A stretch of DNA of 33,209 nt, taken from NCBI GenBank assembly GCA_009731375.1, contig BJOX01000288.1, positions 198,308 to 231,516 of the forward strand, read 5' to 3'. This DNA comes from Paulinella micropora (lineage: Eukaryota > Cercozoa > Imbricatea > Euglyphida). The translations under genes and the position numbers were made by a program. This document shows, one piece after another, positions 22,675 through 33,209 of the stretch. Under the pieces are notes generated by a model that ran no database searches, was not told the origin of the DNA, and saw only the letters and a program-made list of their open reading frames with translations. How positions within the stretch are numbered: the stretch's first letter is position 1; each line of letters begins with the position of its first letter.

Positions 22675-23880
22675 CATCATGGGTGATTATTAATATTATA
22701 TTAATATTAATCAGTAATACTGAGTAGTCTAACCGGACCCGATATTACCATAATCAGTCTGAGTTATTGGCAGGGTATTAATACGTCATGGTATTAATAT
22801 GATTATTCAACCAATATCATCTTATTCAGTCACCTGATAATAATTTGAATACTAACTTATATATATATATATGTATATATATATCATAGTATAGGGGGGG
22901 GGTGGTATTTTGAAGTATTCGAATGTCAGTAAGGTTATCATCCCTCACCCGTCCCCGCGTGTGGGCTCCAAACCTACGCATAACCCCAAAGCGAGAGGAG
23001 GCGAATCCGAAGACCGACCCGTCACACAAGGGAATGACACTTGGTTGAGCACGACAGGCCTCACACATGTTGACGACCTTCTGCATGGGGTTTCCATGTC
23101 AGTCGGGGGATGATGTTTACAGCGTTTAGGTGGTCTGGTTTTGAATGTTCCGTCTTTATCTCCTTCTGGGTCCTTCCTGGCATTATTCATTATCTCCATC
23201 TTGGGCTCCTCCGGGATCGTTGGCTTCCTCTGGGAATCCTTTCTGGTCTGGCTATTGCTTCGGGTGTCCTTTTGGGTTCCTTCTGGGTCTAGTGGGTTTG
23301 TTCCTGGGGTCCGCTTCTCGCTCGTTCTTTGTTAGTATCTGGGTCTCCGGTGTTGAGTTAGTTTGATTAGATAATATTAAATTCTGTACGGGTATTTAGG
23401 TAAGGGCGGGGCTCCGTCCGTGTGCTGATGTTTGTGTTTCTTGTTTTATATACTTGTTAAAGTTTTGTTGAGTTCTGTCTCCAGATATACTGATATTTCA
23501 TGTTACTGGATCGTATAGCCTTGCATGTGGCGCCTGGTCCTGATTGTTGTTGGGTTGGTTGTATCTATGTTTGCGTTTGATATTTTATGTTATTATTAGT
23601 CTTATATGTAACTATGTGTATGGAAGTTAAAGAAATTATGTTCGTTGTTATTGGTTGGCATTAGTATTGTGTTTATTGTTTATGATGTATATATTTATAT
23701 ATTTATATATATATACATATATGTATGTATATATTTTTAGTATTATTATTGTTATGATTTATATTATTATTTTATCAGTGTTGTTATTATCATATTATAT
23801 ATATTATTATTATTATTATTTTATTTTATTTTATTTTATTTTTTCCCCTCCTTTCCTCTCCTTATTATTTTTCCCTGTGA
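22675..23880. other. AT-rich intergenic region with TA and TTA arrays
   Basis: Contains a TATA array (about 22858-22882), a G7 tract, a GC-richer segment (about 22930-23340) with repeated TTCTGGGT/TCCTGGG words, and TA/TTA-rich DNA (about 23680-23850). At about 23800-23845 the minus strand reads (TAAAA)n then (TAA)n, which could be the 3' tail of the LINE that follows. No gene is recognised. Confidence 0.5.
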
Positions 23881-23959
23881 AGAAGTTGCCGGATCAATCT
23901 ATTTATGCAATATTTCGTATTCCCGGGTGTGCCGGGATAGGGATATTGGGTGGTATTGT

Positions 23960-25001
23960 TAGGTAGGGCATGTGTGGAGGAATTTCCAGACCTTTAGGAT
24001 GTGATCGTGGCATAGGTCTGTGAGTTCTTGGTATATCGTTTTTGCTTGGGTGCTGGAGAAGAGGTCTTTGATTATTTTGTACCCTGTTGATGGGATATAT
24101 TCTCTGATCCCCATTGCTATCATGAGGAGCCGTGGCTCGCACCGACCTTGGGAACTCAGCCTGAGTTCCCTTATCCTTTCTTGGTATTCATGGTACCTAT
24201 GTTCGTATATTGCTCTGGGGTAACATAGCCATGTGGTGTCTTGGATTCCCATAGTTCCAAGGGCCAGCTAATAGGGGTGTTTTCTCCTCGGGGTGACGAG
24301 GGATCTCTGAAGTTGTATGGTGGTCGGATTCTCAGTCCGTCTTTGTCCCATATCCGTCTTATAGTGCTACTTGATGACATTGCATAAATCGATTGATCTA
24401 ATCGGATGAGCCATTCATCGGACCGTGATGTTGCTTCGACTAGATAAATGTTTGGTGAGGAGGTCGATGGGGTGAGAATGATATCTGGTTTCCATGATTT
24501 CCCTTCTTCTCCCAGGTCTTTGGCAAGAGCGGAAGCAGGGTGAATCCGTTCCGTTCGGCATATGTCGCCTTGTTCTTCCAACCTAGTCCATGCGGTGTCA
24601 ATGTTGTGGGACGTTGGTATGATGGTAGGTTTTCCTTCTTTTGCTATGAGGAGCATACGGTGGGGTTGGTTTGCATCTGGGATGTTTGGGTTATTGCTAA
24701 GGTGTTTTTTCGACTTCTCGGGATGCGGGTGTCTGGCGTTTAGGGCGTCGATCAGTTCTTGTGGGTGTGGAGGATCCACGCAAGTCATCAGGTGTTCGAT
24801 GGTCCCAACGTGGTCGCAGTACGGGCATTTGCCATCCTCCCGCCTTTTTGTGCGTACGCTTTTCATGGCTGGTGTGTCCCACGCGTTAAGCTGGCAAAGC
24901 AATGTAAGTTTTATCTCCCAGTCCTCTCTTCGCGTGGAGGGGCTCAGGTATTGGCTGGTGATATGTTGTGTTTCGCCCCTCATTTCGGCTGCTGGTCCCA
25001 A
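23960..25001 (-). pseudogene. LINE CCHC zinc motif and restriction-like endonuclease
   Basis: An upstream part (about 25274-25070) reads HYVITVQHRFTGKITLAADS. From 25001 the frame runs 276 codons. C59-P-Y-C62...H70...C74 forms CX2CX7HX3C. K170-P-D172...E188-A-T matches the PD-(X12-15)-(D/E) core of restriction-like LINE endonucleases. After about 24250 the frame shifts and continues HEYQERIRELRLSSQGRCEP and YIPSTGYKIIKDLF to a stop near 23960. The role is target-site nicking during target-primed reverse transcription. This copy is not intact. Confidence 0.75.
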
Positions 25002-25449
25002 TTTTAACGAGAACCGGGGGGCAATCGTTCTTTTTCCTAGATTGGTGCTTACCCTGTGTCTGAGTGATCAAAGGTTCCTGTCCCGTATGTCTGCTTTCGC
25101 ACGTAGTATTGCTTGCCTACTGTCTGCTGCTAGTGTGATTTTCCCCGTGAACCGGTGTTGGACCGTGATGACGTAATGGGAGCGGAGTCTGCCGTTGGCA
25201 TCGTTTGCGGCTTGGTAGTTGTCCCCCTGCGCAATTGTATCCCTATCCCCAGATCGCGGCAACTGCCTATCCATTCCAGTCCTAGGTATCCCTGATATCT
25301 CCTTTGGGTTAGGAGTACCAATCCAGGAAGGGTTGGTTCCGTATGGGGGGTGGGCGCCGGGGCAATTCTCTTTGATGTCCTTCCAGGGTGTGTGTGCTGG
25401 TTGCAGGGTCCGAATCGATTGTTGGTAGTACGCTGTGCCTGGAGGGGGG

Positions 25450-26150
25450 TTATTCGCATGGGTCGTCTGGGCGCCATCCCCGGGCCTTAGGTAGTCTTAC
25501 GGTGTGGAGGTAGCTTGGGGGGATGTTAAGGTCTTGGATTTTTTGGATGAGGGCTTGAGCTTGAGCCTCTTGTTCCTTCTGGTGAGTCTGTGTTTCCCGG
25601 GGGGGCCGGCGGCGGGAGGTGTTCGGGTCGGGTGTTGCGTGGTTAACCGTGTCTTGGGGGGGGGGGGGGGGGGGGGGGNNNNNNNNNNNNNNNNNNNNNN
25701 NNNNNNNNNNNNCTATTTGGGTGGCGCGATCGTGGGAGGTCAGTCCCCAGAGAAAGACCGTAGCCATCCTTATGTTCGCCCTATCCTTAAATCGTGGGAG
25801 GCCGAATCCTCCGCATTTACCTCGGGGCGCATACAGAAGTGCATTGGGGATGTCTGTGCGTTTTATATTGAAGGTATTTCGGAAGCATTCCCGGTAGTAT
25901 ATGTCCATGGTGTTGGCTCCATCCTCGGTGAGTGCTGTCCAGCCTAGAGGGATCCGCTGTGCCTGGGACGAGGTCTCGTAGGGCTTCTCGTCTTCTGGTG
26001 TTGGTGATGTTGAGGCCCAGTGCCACCTGGGTGGCGGTGAGGAGGTTGGTGATGACTTCATTTACCTGTGGTTTGTGATCGTTGAGCCCTGATGTGAAGA
26101 GCCCTAAGGATCGGAATTTAGTGTATTTGGTCAGGCTGGGGATGGGTGTG
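25450..26150 (-). pseudogene. LINE post-RT region with internal gap
   Basis: Reads IPLGWTALTEDGANTMDIYY, then NIKRTDIPNALLYAPRGKCG and GFGLPRFKDRANIRMATVFL (about 25950-25740). This is the usual post-RT pattern of non-LTR elements. A gap (25679-25712) and a G tract follow, then QKEQEAQAQALIQKIQDLNI and a short tail. Confidence 0.75.
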
Positions 26151-27290
26151 CCATCTCGTCCGACTAGGCCCACCTCGAAGTCTTCGGTGATCCCTGATGG
26201 GTGGACCATGATGCCTAGGGTGAAGCTTTTGGATGCTGCCGTGATGAAGCCGGTCCCGTGGAGTTGGTCCTGGGACTTCTTGAATTCCTCTCGTGCTTGT
26301 TGGATGTATCGTTCTTTGGTTCCCGGTCCTCCATGTGCGTTTCATTCGTCGTCCGCGAAGGTGTGTTGGGAGGGGATAGTGACGTCTGCTGCGGTGAGTG
26401 TCCTGCATCTGAGTTCTGGCCATGAGTTGAACTGGCGGCCCTGTCCATAGAACTGATATCCGGGGGTGGTCTCTGAGGGGGATTCCCAGCCCGTAGACGT
26501 TTCCGGTATTCATTTGTGATTGAGAAAAGGGTGGGGCTGATCGGGCTGCCTTGCGCTGTGCCGCGACCGCGATGTATGGGGTTCTCCCGGGGCATGTGGT
26601 CCTTCTCCTCCTTGGGTGTAGATAGTGGCTCCCCGATAAAGGTGGTGGACGAAGGAGAAGAGTTCTGGGAATTCCGGAGGGGTGGCGACGATGGCGGTCA
26701 GAGCGTTGTGTATTACTGGGAGTTCGACTGAATCGAACGCTTTCTCCACATCTACTGCAGTCAGGTCAGAGTGTGCGTTTGTCCAGTTTGTACCGCGGCG
26801 TGGTGGACGTCATGGATTATGAGGCGTAGGGTCAGGTTTGCTTGGTCCGCACCGGAGATTTGGGGGCAGTTAGCCTTGGCGGTCTTGCTAACACTTCCCA
26901 CGTCCAGCATGAGGGTTCGTAGGCGCAGATCGATCATCTTGGCGTATAGGTTCATAATGGCTTTGGAGATCATGATGGTTCTCCAATCTCGGGGATCGGC
27001 TCCCGTACCTTTCTCCTTCCATAGTTGGTCCAGGTGTGTGGGTTTCCATTCAGTGGGTACGACTCCCTCCCTCCAACATTTGTTGAAGTATTGAAGGATA
27101 TATGCTTTGCGAGTTTCGGAGAGCAGTTTCAGCGCGGCCGGTGGGACCTGGTCTAGTCCTGCGGAGGCGCCTTTCTTGCTCCGTATGGCTGCTGTCAGTT
27201 CGTCCATGGAGAAGTCTCGGCGTGCTTCCCGGATGGCTAGTGCTCTGTCGGGGTACGGGGTGAGGTCATGGGGGATATGGGTTAAGATGC
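26150..27290 (-). pseudogene. LINE reverse transcriptase domain, three frames
   Basis: The N-terminal finger reads MDELTAAIRSKKGASAGLDQ (27207) and WKPTHLDQLWKEKG, DWRTIMISKAIMNLYAKM. Motif A is AVDVEKAFDSV (about 26758-26726). Motif B is RGTAQGSPISPTLFSI (about 26565-26518). Motif C, QHTFADD (26348-26368), lies in another frame and is followed by Glu and a TGA stop (26342-26344). The thumb-like part follows with HGTGFITAASKSFTLGIMV and GLFTSGLNDHKPQV. The catalytic Asp residues are present but the frame is broken. Confidence 0.88.
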
Positions 27291-27310
27291 GCGTGTATCC
27301 ACTCGGGAGG

Positions 27311-28114
27311 TTAAGTCAGTATCTTGGGGGAGAGGGTAGTTGCCCGACTAGGTGTCGGGGCTGAAATTTGGGGATGGGTCTGGGCCCACTCGTCAACGAG
27401 GCGGTGGATGGGCTGGAGTGCTGCTTCTTTGGCCAGTCTGTCACATATCTCGTTTAGGCAGTGTTGCCATTGGAAGCTGTTTTCGATGTGTGAGGCGATC
27501 CATTGTAGGTGGAGGTGGCCCATCTCGATCTTATATCTCGCTATCGCGTCCCATAGGATTGGTTGTGGCCTCTCCGGGAAAAATTTCTGGTATTCTGATT
27601 CCAGGGGGCAGTCCGCGAGGCCTTTATAATCTGTGAAGCCGTACGTCTGTTGGGGATGCCATCTGTTGGAGCGAATGTAGTGTAAGACCATCGCGACGCC
27701 CTCTATTTCCTGGTGTGCACTGGTTGTGGGGTTGGCGTGTGCGCCATAGAGGGCGATGAGGGCCTCCTTGTGGATCAGGATGGCCCCGAAACCTCCCGCG
27801 TGTCCCAGGTTGGGGAAGCTGGATCCGTCTACGTGAAATATTGCCGTGGTGGTCCTATCAATTGCGTCCCGGAGAGTGCCTGGGTGATCTCGGGTCGAAG
27901 GTTCGGCCTGGGTCTTGGGGATGAGTGAATCAATACGGTATTTAATTCGGAGATTCTGTGGGAGTCGGTGGAGTAATAGCGCTACTGCACCTGTGGGGAG
28001 GATCCGGAACACTGTGCGCGGGTCGTTGGGCGAACTTTCCCATAGCCGTGCGCCAAGGTATACGTTGGTCCGACTTCTCCTCCCCCCAGTTCGTGGAGGA
28101 GATGAACGATGCAC
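27311..28114 (-). pseudogene. LINE RNase H domain
   Basis: Open frame of 267 codons. It carries FHVDGSSFPNLGHAGGFGA (Asp at residue 96), HQEIEGVAMVL (Glu 136), GFTDYKGL (Asp 162), WIASHIE (His 209) and LNEICDRLAKEAA (Asp 225), the expected DEDD set plus the His of type I RNase H. The frame ends at SPKILT then a stop. One base over, it continues as LNLPSGYTRILTHIP into the RT region, so the domains were probably one polypeptide. Confidence 0.85.
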
Positions 28115-28129
28115 ATCGGATCAGGGGCA

Positions 28130-29245
28130 TGGTGTAGAGACCATGTTTGTTGAGGCGGGCGTGGCCTGGGTCGCTGGGGTGTTCCGTGGCGTTCCCAGTA
28201 CTGGTGGTGGTAGGTTAGGTTGTTTATTACTCGGGAGGATCCCCCGCCTTCAGTGATCTGTTGGGTTGTGTACTCTTTTATATCGTCAGTCCACGATGGT
28301 TGGGTATTTGTGAGTAGGTGTTGTTCCCAGGAATGACGTAGTGTTCCACCCCAGGCTAGAGTGAGGTCCTGTTATGTGTATTCAGTGATGGTTAGGGGGT
28401 ATGCTTCCTCGGCTGGTGGGGGGATTGTATATTGGGGTGGGCGTTCCTCGGGAGGGGTGGGGTTGTCGAATGCGCCTAGGAGTATGTCCCGTCGGCTGTG
28501 TTGGTCCGGTGGGCCGGGAGTAAGTATCCTAGCTTGGGGTCCCATAGCCGTTGTCAGCAGTTGGTATGCCTCTTCAGGAGTGTTAAGGCGGGCCCGAAAG
28601 AGATCGGTGTAGTGGGTGGTAGTTTCTTGGGGGTCGGGGTGGAGACGAGGCTTGGCTTGTCTCGCTTTGCGGTACATGAGGCGCCTATCTTCGTCCCAAT
28701 ATTTTGTGTGGTGCGGTCGGGCATCGCTCGCAGTCTGGCGTCTGTTTGGAGGCGCTGTTGGGTGCGGTTTAGTTGGTCTCGTGCCCGGGCTATGGTATTT
28801 TCGGCTTCTTTGATGTCTTCCGAATCGGTCTGGTCTGTGGTTAGGGGTTGCATAGCTTTGGCTTGTCGGAAGGACCATATTCTAATAACTGCCCTGGTTC
28901 CCGATTTGATGTCCAGTGTGCGTACCAGATTGCTGTTCCCATCGTTTCCATGTTGTATTCGGATGTGGCGGTTGCGTCCCTGTCTTAAGGAAGGTAAGGA
29001 CTTCAGTGAGGGTTTGTTGGTAGACCAACCGGGTGGCTGTGTGTTTTGTGGGTAGGTGTTGTCGGTTCTGTCCGAAGGGTGGTACTGTTAGTTGGGGGGT
29101 GGATGACGTTTCCCCTGGTTGTGGTGGTTCCGTGTTCGTTCCTGCAGTGTCCTGCAGCCACCGCTCGGGTCATCAGCTCCTGCGGACCCAGTTGGGCTTC
29201 TATGCTCGCGTTGATGCTGGATGTTCCCTCTGGAGGGATGTCCAT
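28130..29245 (-). pseudogene. LINE N-terminal region
   Basis: Starts near MDIPPEGTSSINASIEAQLG (29245). After frame changes it reads SEDIKEAENTIARARDQLNR (coiled-coil-like, about 28830-28750), KYWDEDRRLMYRKARQAKPR (about 28705), RARLNTPEEAYQLL (about 28590) and then DLTLAWGGTLRHSW (about 28365). It is rich in Pro, Thr, Gln and Arg. No zinc knuckle or DNA-binding motif was identified. Confidence 0.55.
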
Positions 29246-29330
29246 TTAGTGGGTTTGTTCCGTGTTGTTTTTACTGGCCGGGGTTGATTGTCTGGTGGGG
29301 GTTGATTGTTCCGTTGAATTTTCAAGCGGC

Positions 29331-29445
29331 ACTCTCATAGATCATTGTCATTGCGGCGGCAGGCCCGGGCGTCCTTAATTTGAGCTTATTCCGACAAATA
29401 CAATATTAAATCCCGGCAAGTATTAATCATCTATTACGGAGCCGG
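29331..29445. other. Short AT-rich spacer
   Basis: Lies between the LINE 5' end and the inverted-repeat element. Nothing is recognised. Confidence 0.4.
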
Positions 29446-29772
29446 CTGAGGACGTTCAAGTTCGAAATTGAATTTGTTATTAATAAATTCAGAATTAAGG
29501 GGTGAGATTAAGGATTAAGGTATTAATATAATACCCTGGCCGTATATCATCAGATTCATCTACAACTTGAACTTGAACAACCGAGAATTAGTGTTCAAAT
29601 TCAAAGTTCGAAATTCTTAATTGATGTGACTAATGATTTTTGAATCAGTTTTAAATTTTCAAAAACGTAGTCAGTCACCAATCCTTATTTTGTATCATCA
29701 GTGGCAAATTAATCCTTAACCTCACTGTTAATCCTAAATTCAACAGAAAAATTAGAACTTGAACGTCCTCAG
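29446..29772. mobile_element. Probable MITE, 327 bp, long inverted repeats
   Basis: CTGAGGACGTTCAAGTTC (29446-29463) is exactly inverted at 29755-29772. The similarity continues inward: AATTCAGAATTAAGG...ATTAAGGATTAAGG on the left mirrors AATTTAGGATTAAC...GTTAAGGATTAA on the right, so the arms reach about 85 bp. It is AT-rich with no ORF. Target duplications are unclear. Confidence 0.7.
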
Positions 29773-30183
29773 TAATAATATTTGTGTGGAGGGAAGGCTG
29801 GTTTTTGATGCAGTTGCGAGCGTAGGTCAGCTGAAGGGGAAGGAAATCGGGGAAGGCCAGTAATTAAACTTAGATTGATATCAGGGAAAACTTGAAAGGA
29901 AATGGTCAGAGCGCCCAATCATTATAATAAATAATAGTCCTGGAAAAACAAGTGGAAATCAGTTTGCAAAGGCAAGAAATACAAGTGATTAGGCGTGAAA
30001 AGGTTTGATGGCTGAACAATTTTATATCAGGCATATGAGTAGGGATAAAAGTTTTGCAAGGGACATGGAGAGATTTAGTTCCTTAAGGAGTTATGCAGCT
30101 CACGAAAAACAAGCGCGCTAGCATAAATATTTATACGAAGTTCACAAATGATTTACTAATATTATTGATAATAACCAAATACT
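29773..30183. other. Intergenic, nothing recognised
   Basis: AT-rich DNA downstream of the SET-domain exon (minus strand). No canonical AATAAA close to the stop is seen. Confidence 0.5.
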
Positions 30184-30596
30184 TCATTTCTTCTTTTTCC
30201 TCTTTTTCTTCTTGGTCTTTGCTTTCTCACTCTCGGCGCTGCTGCTTTCCTGGTCCGGCGTCTCAGCCACATCACCCGGGGTCGGTCTGTCCTGATCCGA
30301 GGCGGTGGCACCTGGAGTTTCGCCGCTCGGGGAGGAAGTACCCGTTGCGGCCCGCTGCTGCTGTTGCTCCTCTGCGTTTCCTTCTTGTCCCCCCGCCGCG
30401 GCCGGCCGGTCCAGTTTCTGCGGCGCGTTGAAGCGTAAGGGTAGGGCAGATCCTGACTGCGCTGCTGCTGCAGGGATGTGCATGGCTGCCAGCTGCTCAC
30501 TCAAGCTCTTCTCCGCCTCGCAGCGCTCGCACTTGCAGTCGAACAGATACTCACGACACGCACGCTGCCGCTCGTCACGCGATGAGAGGGCGTCGA

Positions 30597-30599
<3 letters not shown>
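30184..30599 (-). CDS. Last exon of a SMYD-type SET-domain protein
   Basis: The minus strand begins after ACACACAG| at 30599. The exon starts with two bases (AC) that would complete a Tyr codon, giving (Y)IDALSSRDERQRACREYLF, then DCKCERCEAEKSLSEQLAA. The pattern YID...R...L/CR-x-Y-x-F-x-C-x-C-x2-C is the SET end and Cys-rich post-SET of SMYD lysine methyltransferases. A low-complexity tail (Ala, Gln, Ser, Pro) ends in KAKTKKKKRKKKK, a nuclear-localisation-like run, with stop TGA at 30184-30186. MYND and the main SET core should lie upstream (higher coordinates) but were not found in the window. A CA array abuts the acceptor. Confidence 0.65.
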
Positions 30600-30637
<38 letters not shown>

Positions 30638-30644
30638 AGGTATG

Positions 30645-30690
<46 letters not shown>
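30600..30690. repeat. GT and GA dinucleotide arrays
   Basis: GT (about 30601-30633), a short GTATGTAG link, then GA (about 30648-30689). On the gene strand this is CT followed by CA, directly before the exon acceptor. Confidence 0.97.
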
Positions 30691-30692
<2 letters not shown>

Positions 30693-30713
30693 AGGTAGCT
30701 GATTAGTATTTCC

Positions 30714-31183
<470 letters not shown>

Positions 31184-31185
<2 letters not shown>

Positions 31186-31589
31186 AGGTAGGTAGGTAGG
31201 TAGGTAGGTAGGTAGGTAGGTAGGTTGGTAGGTAGGTAGGTAGGTAGGTTGGTAGGTAGGTGGGTAGTGGGTAGGTAGGTAGGTTGGTAGGTAGGTAGGT
31301 AGGTAGGTGGGTAGGTGGGTAGGTAGGTAGGTAGGTAGGTAGGTAGGTTGGTTGGTTGGTTGGTTGGTAGGTAGTTAGGTAGGTAGGTAGGTAGGTGGGT
31401 AGGTGGGTAGGTAGGTAGGTAGGTAGGTAGGTAGGTAGGTTGGTAGGTAGGTTGGTAGGTAGATAGGAGGTAGGTAGGTAGGTTGATAGGTTGGTAGGTG
31501 GGTAGGTGGGTAGGTAGGTTGATAGTAGGTAGGTAGGTGGGTAGGTGGGTAGATAGGTAGGTAGGTAGGTAGGTAGGTAGGTAGGTAGC

Positions 31590-31641
<52 letters not shown>

Positions 31642-31714
31642 ATAGATAGAATAGATAGAATAGATAGAATAGATAGAATAGATAGAATAGATAGAATAGA
31701 TAAGATAGATATCT
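31184..31714. repeat. TAGG array (about 400 bp) then GATA/GATAGAATA array
   Basis: GGTA repeats with GGTT and GGGT variants to about 31588, then GATA, then an AGATAGAAT nonamer array (about 31638-31700). Confidence 0.98.
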
Positions 31715-32380
<666 letters not shown>

Positions 32381-32395
32381 GCTGACACACACAAC

Positions 32396-32398
32396 ACA

Positions 32399-32432
<34 letters not shown>

Positions 32433-32641
32433 CATATATACATACATACATACATACATATATACATATATACATATATACATACTGCATAAGAAAGAAG
32501 GAAAGAAAGGAAGAGAGAAAGAAAGGAAGAGAGAAAGAAAGGAAGAGAGAAAGAAAGAGAGAGGGAGAGAGAGAAAAGAAAGAAAGAAAGAAAGTAAAAA
32601 AGAAAGGAAGGAAGAAGAAAGAAAGAGAGAGAGAGAGAGAG

Positions 32642-32686
<45 letters not shown>

Positions 32687-32702
32687 GAAGATATATATGT
32701 AT

Positions 32703-32733
<31 letters not shown>

Positions 32734-32786
32734 CAGAGAGAGAGAGAGAAAGAGAGAGAGGAAGAAGGATATATATATATACACAC

Positions 32787-32823
<37 letters not shown>

Positions 32824-32940
32824 CCTATGATTCATGCAGCAGGCCAGCTTGAACAGTCCCGTCCCAGCTAGCCAGAGATACATAGATACATAGATAGATA
32901 GATGGATAGATAGATCGATAGATAGATCGATAGATAGATC

Positions 32941-32972
<32 letters not shown>
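32396..32972. repeat. CATA, GAAA/GA, TA and GATA arrays
   Basis: CATA (about 32396-32486), purine GAAA/GGAA/GA (about 32490-32690), TA/GTATA (about 32691-32733), GA, TA, GA to about 32822, an island (32823-32876), then GATA/GATC (about 32877-32974). Confidence 0.97.
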
Positions 32973-32975
<3 letters not shown>

Positions 32976-33209
32976 GAGATGTCGCAAAGGAATGTAGTCC
33001 TTGCAAAGTAACGCAGTTTCACATCAAACAATAATTTGTGTACTGTGCATGTGTCCGGGATGGGAATCACGGGTAGACTGTGTTCTGGAAAAAGAAGAGG
33101 AGGAAGGACGTTGAAGAAAAAGGCAATCTAGGAATGGAGAGTGGGAGGATAAGGAAGAAGAGAAAGAAAAGGAAGCCGTTAGTCCAAGTGTTTTGAGCAC
33201 CGTAAGCTT
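32973..33209 (-). repeat. Dispersed repeat A, copy 3, inverted and cut by the window end
   Basis: Reverse complement of the unit at 5894-6154 and 12509-12766. Its array-bearing end again carries GATA (TATC on its own strand). About 15-20 bp of its other end lie outside the window. Confidence 0.9.

Larger units (their letters stand above)
23960..29330 (-). mobile_element. Non-LTR retrotransposon with RNase H, RT and restriction-like endonuclease
   Basis: The minus strand reads, in order: a Pro/Thr-rich N-terminal part (about 29245-28130), a type I RNase H (about 27840-27400), RT (about 27270-26150), post-RT thumb region (about 26150-25450), CCHC zinc motif (24827-24780) and a PD...E restriction-like endonuclease (about 24490-24438), ending near 23960. 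Several frame changes and a stop right after the FADD box show a dead copy. A 34-base gap (25679-25712) beside a G tract lies within it. RLE-type endonucleases are known from R2, CRE, NeSL and Dualen-like LINEs. No apurinic-type endonuclease is seen. Confidence 0.85.

Noticed and set aside
24020-29250. Forward-strand open frames over the LINE
   Set aside because: They are shadows of the minus-strand RNase H, RT and endonuclease frames and carry no recognisable domains.

Overview
This window is eukaryotic nuclear DNA of low gene density. It has spliceosomal-type introns, SINE/LINE/DNA-transposon debris and a very large amount of simple-sequence DNA. The sequence alone does not fix the species. 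The left LINE fragment reminds me, from memory only, of elements common in marine invertebrates and protists, so I would not go further than 'eukaryote, possibly marine'. Many short N gaps lie beside G/C or T homopolymers, so local assembly errors are likely.

Left part (1-17430): mostly TATC/GATA, ATGT/CATA, CT, CA and related arrays. Between the arrays lie short 'islands' of 30-250 bp. Many islands are paralogous to one another, and several pairs differ mainly at every third base, as if they once encoded, or still encode, peptides. The same part holds a truncated LINE (about 4574-5892), copies of two dispersed repeat families (A and B) that both run straight into TATC arrays, a probable MITE (7712-7888) and several minisatellites.

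Middle (17430-23900): a decayed piggyBac-like transposase remnant, one possible first exon (18718), and the best host gene of the window. That gene is a minus-strand 2-oxoglutarate/Fe(II)-oxygenase-like secretory protein (about 21414-19554) with a phase-matched intron, a Cys-rich and Lys-rich tail, a possible terminal membrane segment and an AATAAA signal. A perfect 25-bp hairpin and AT-rich intergenic DNA follow.

Right part (23900-33209): a long, frame-broken non-LTR retrotransposon on the minus strand. Its domain order appears to be N-terminal region, RNase H, reverse transcriptase, CCHC zinc motif, then restriction-like endonuclease. Beyond it are a 327-bp inverted-repeat element, the last exon of a SMYD-type SET-domain gene (minus), more arrays, a cluster of five related islands, and an inverted copy of dispersed repeat A at the window edge.

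The genes do not form an operon or pathway. The unifying theme is microsatellite arrays alternating with duplicated short islands, plus mobile elements whose ends coincide with the arrays.
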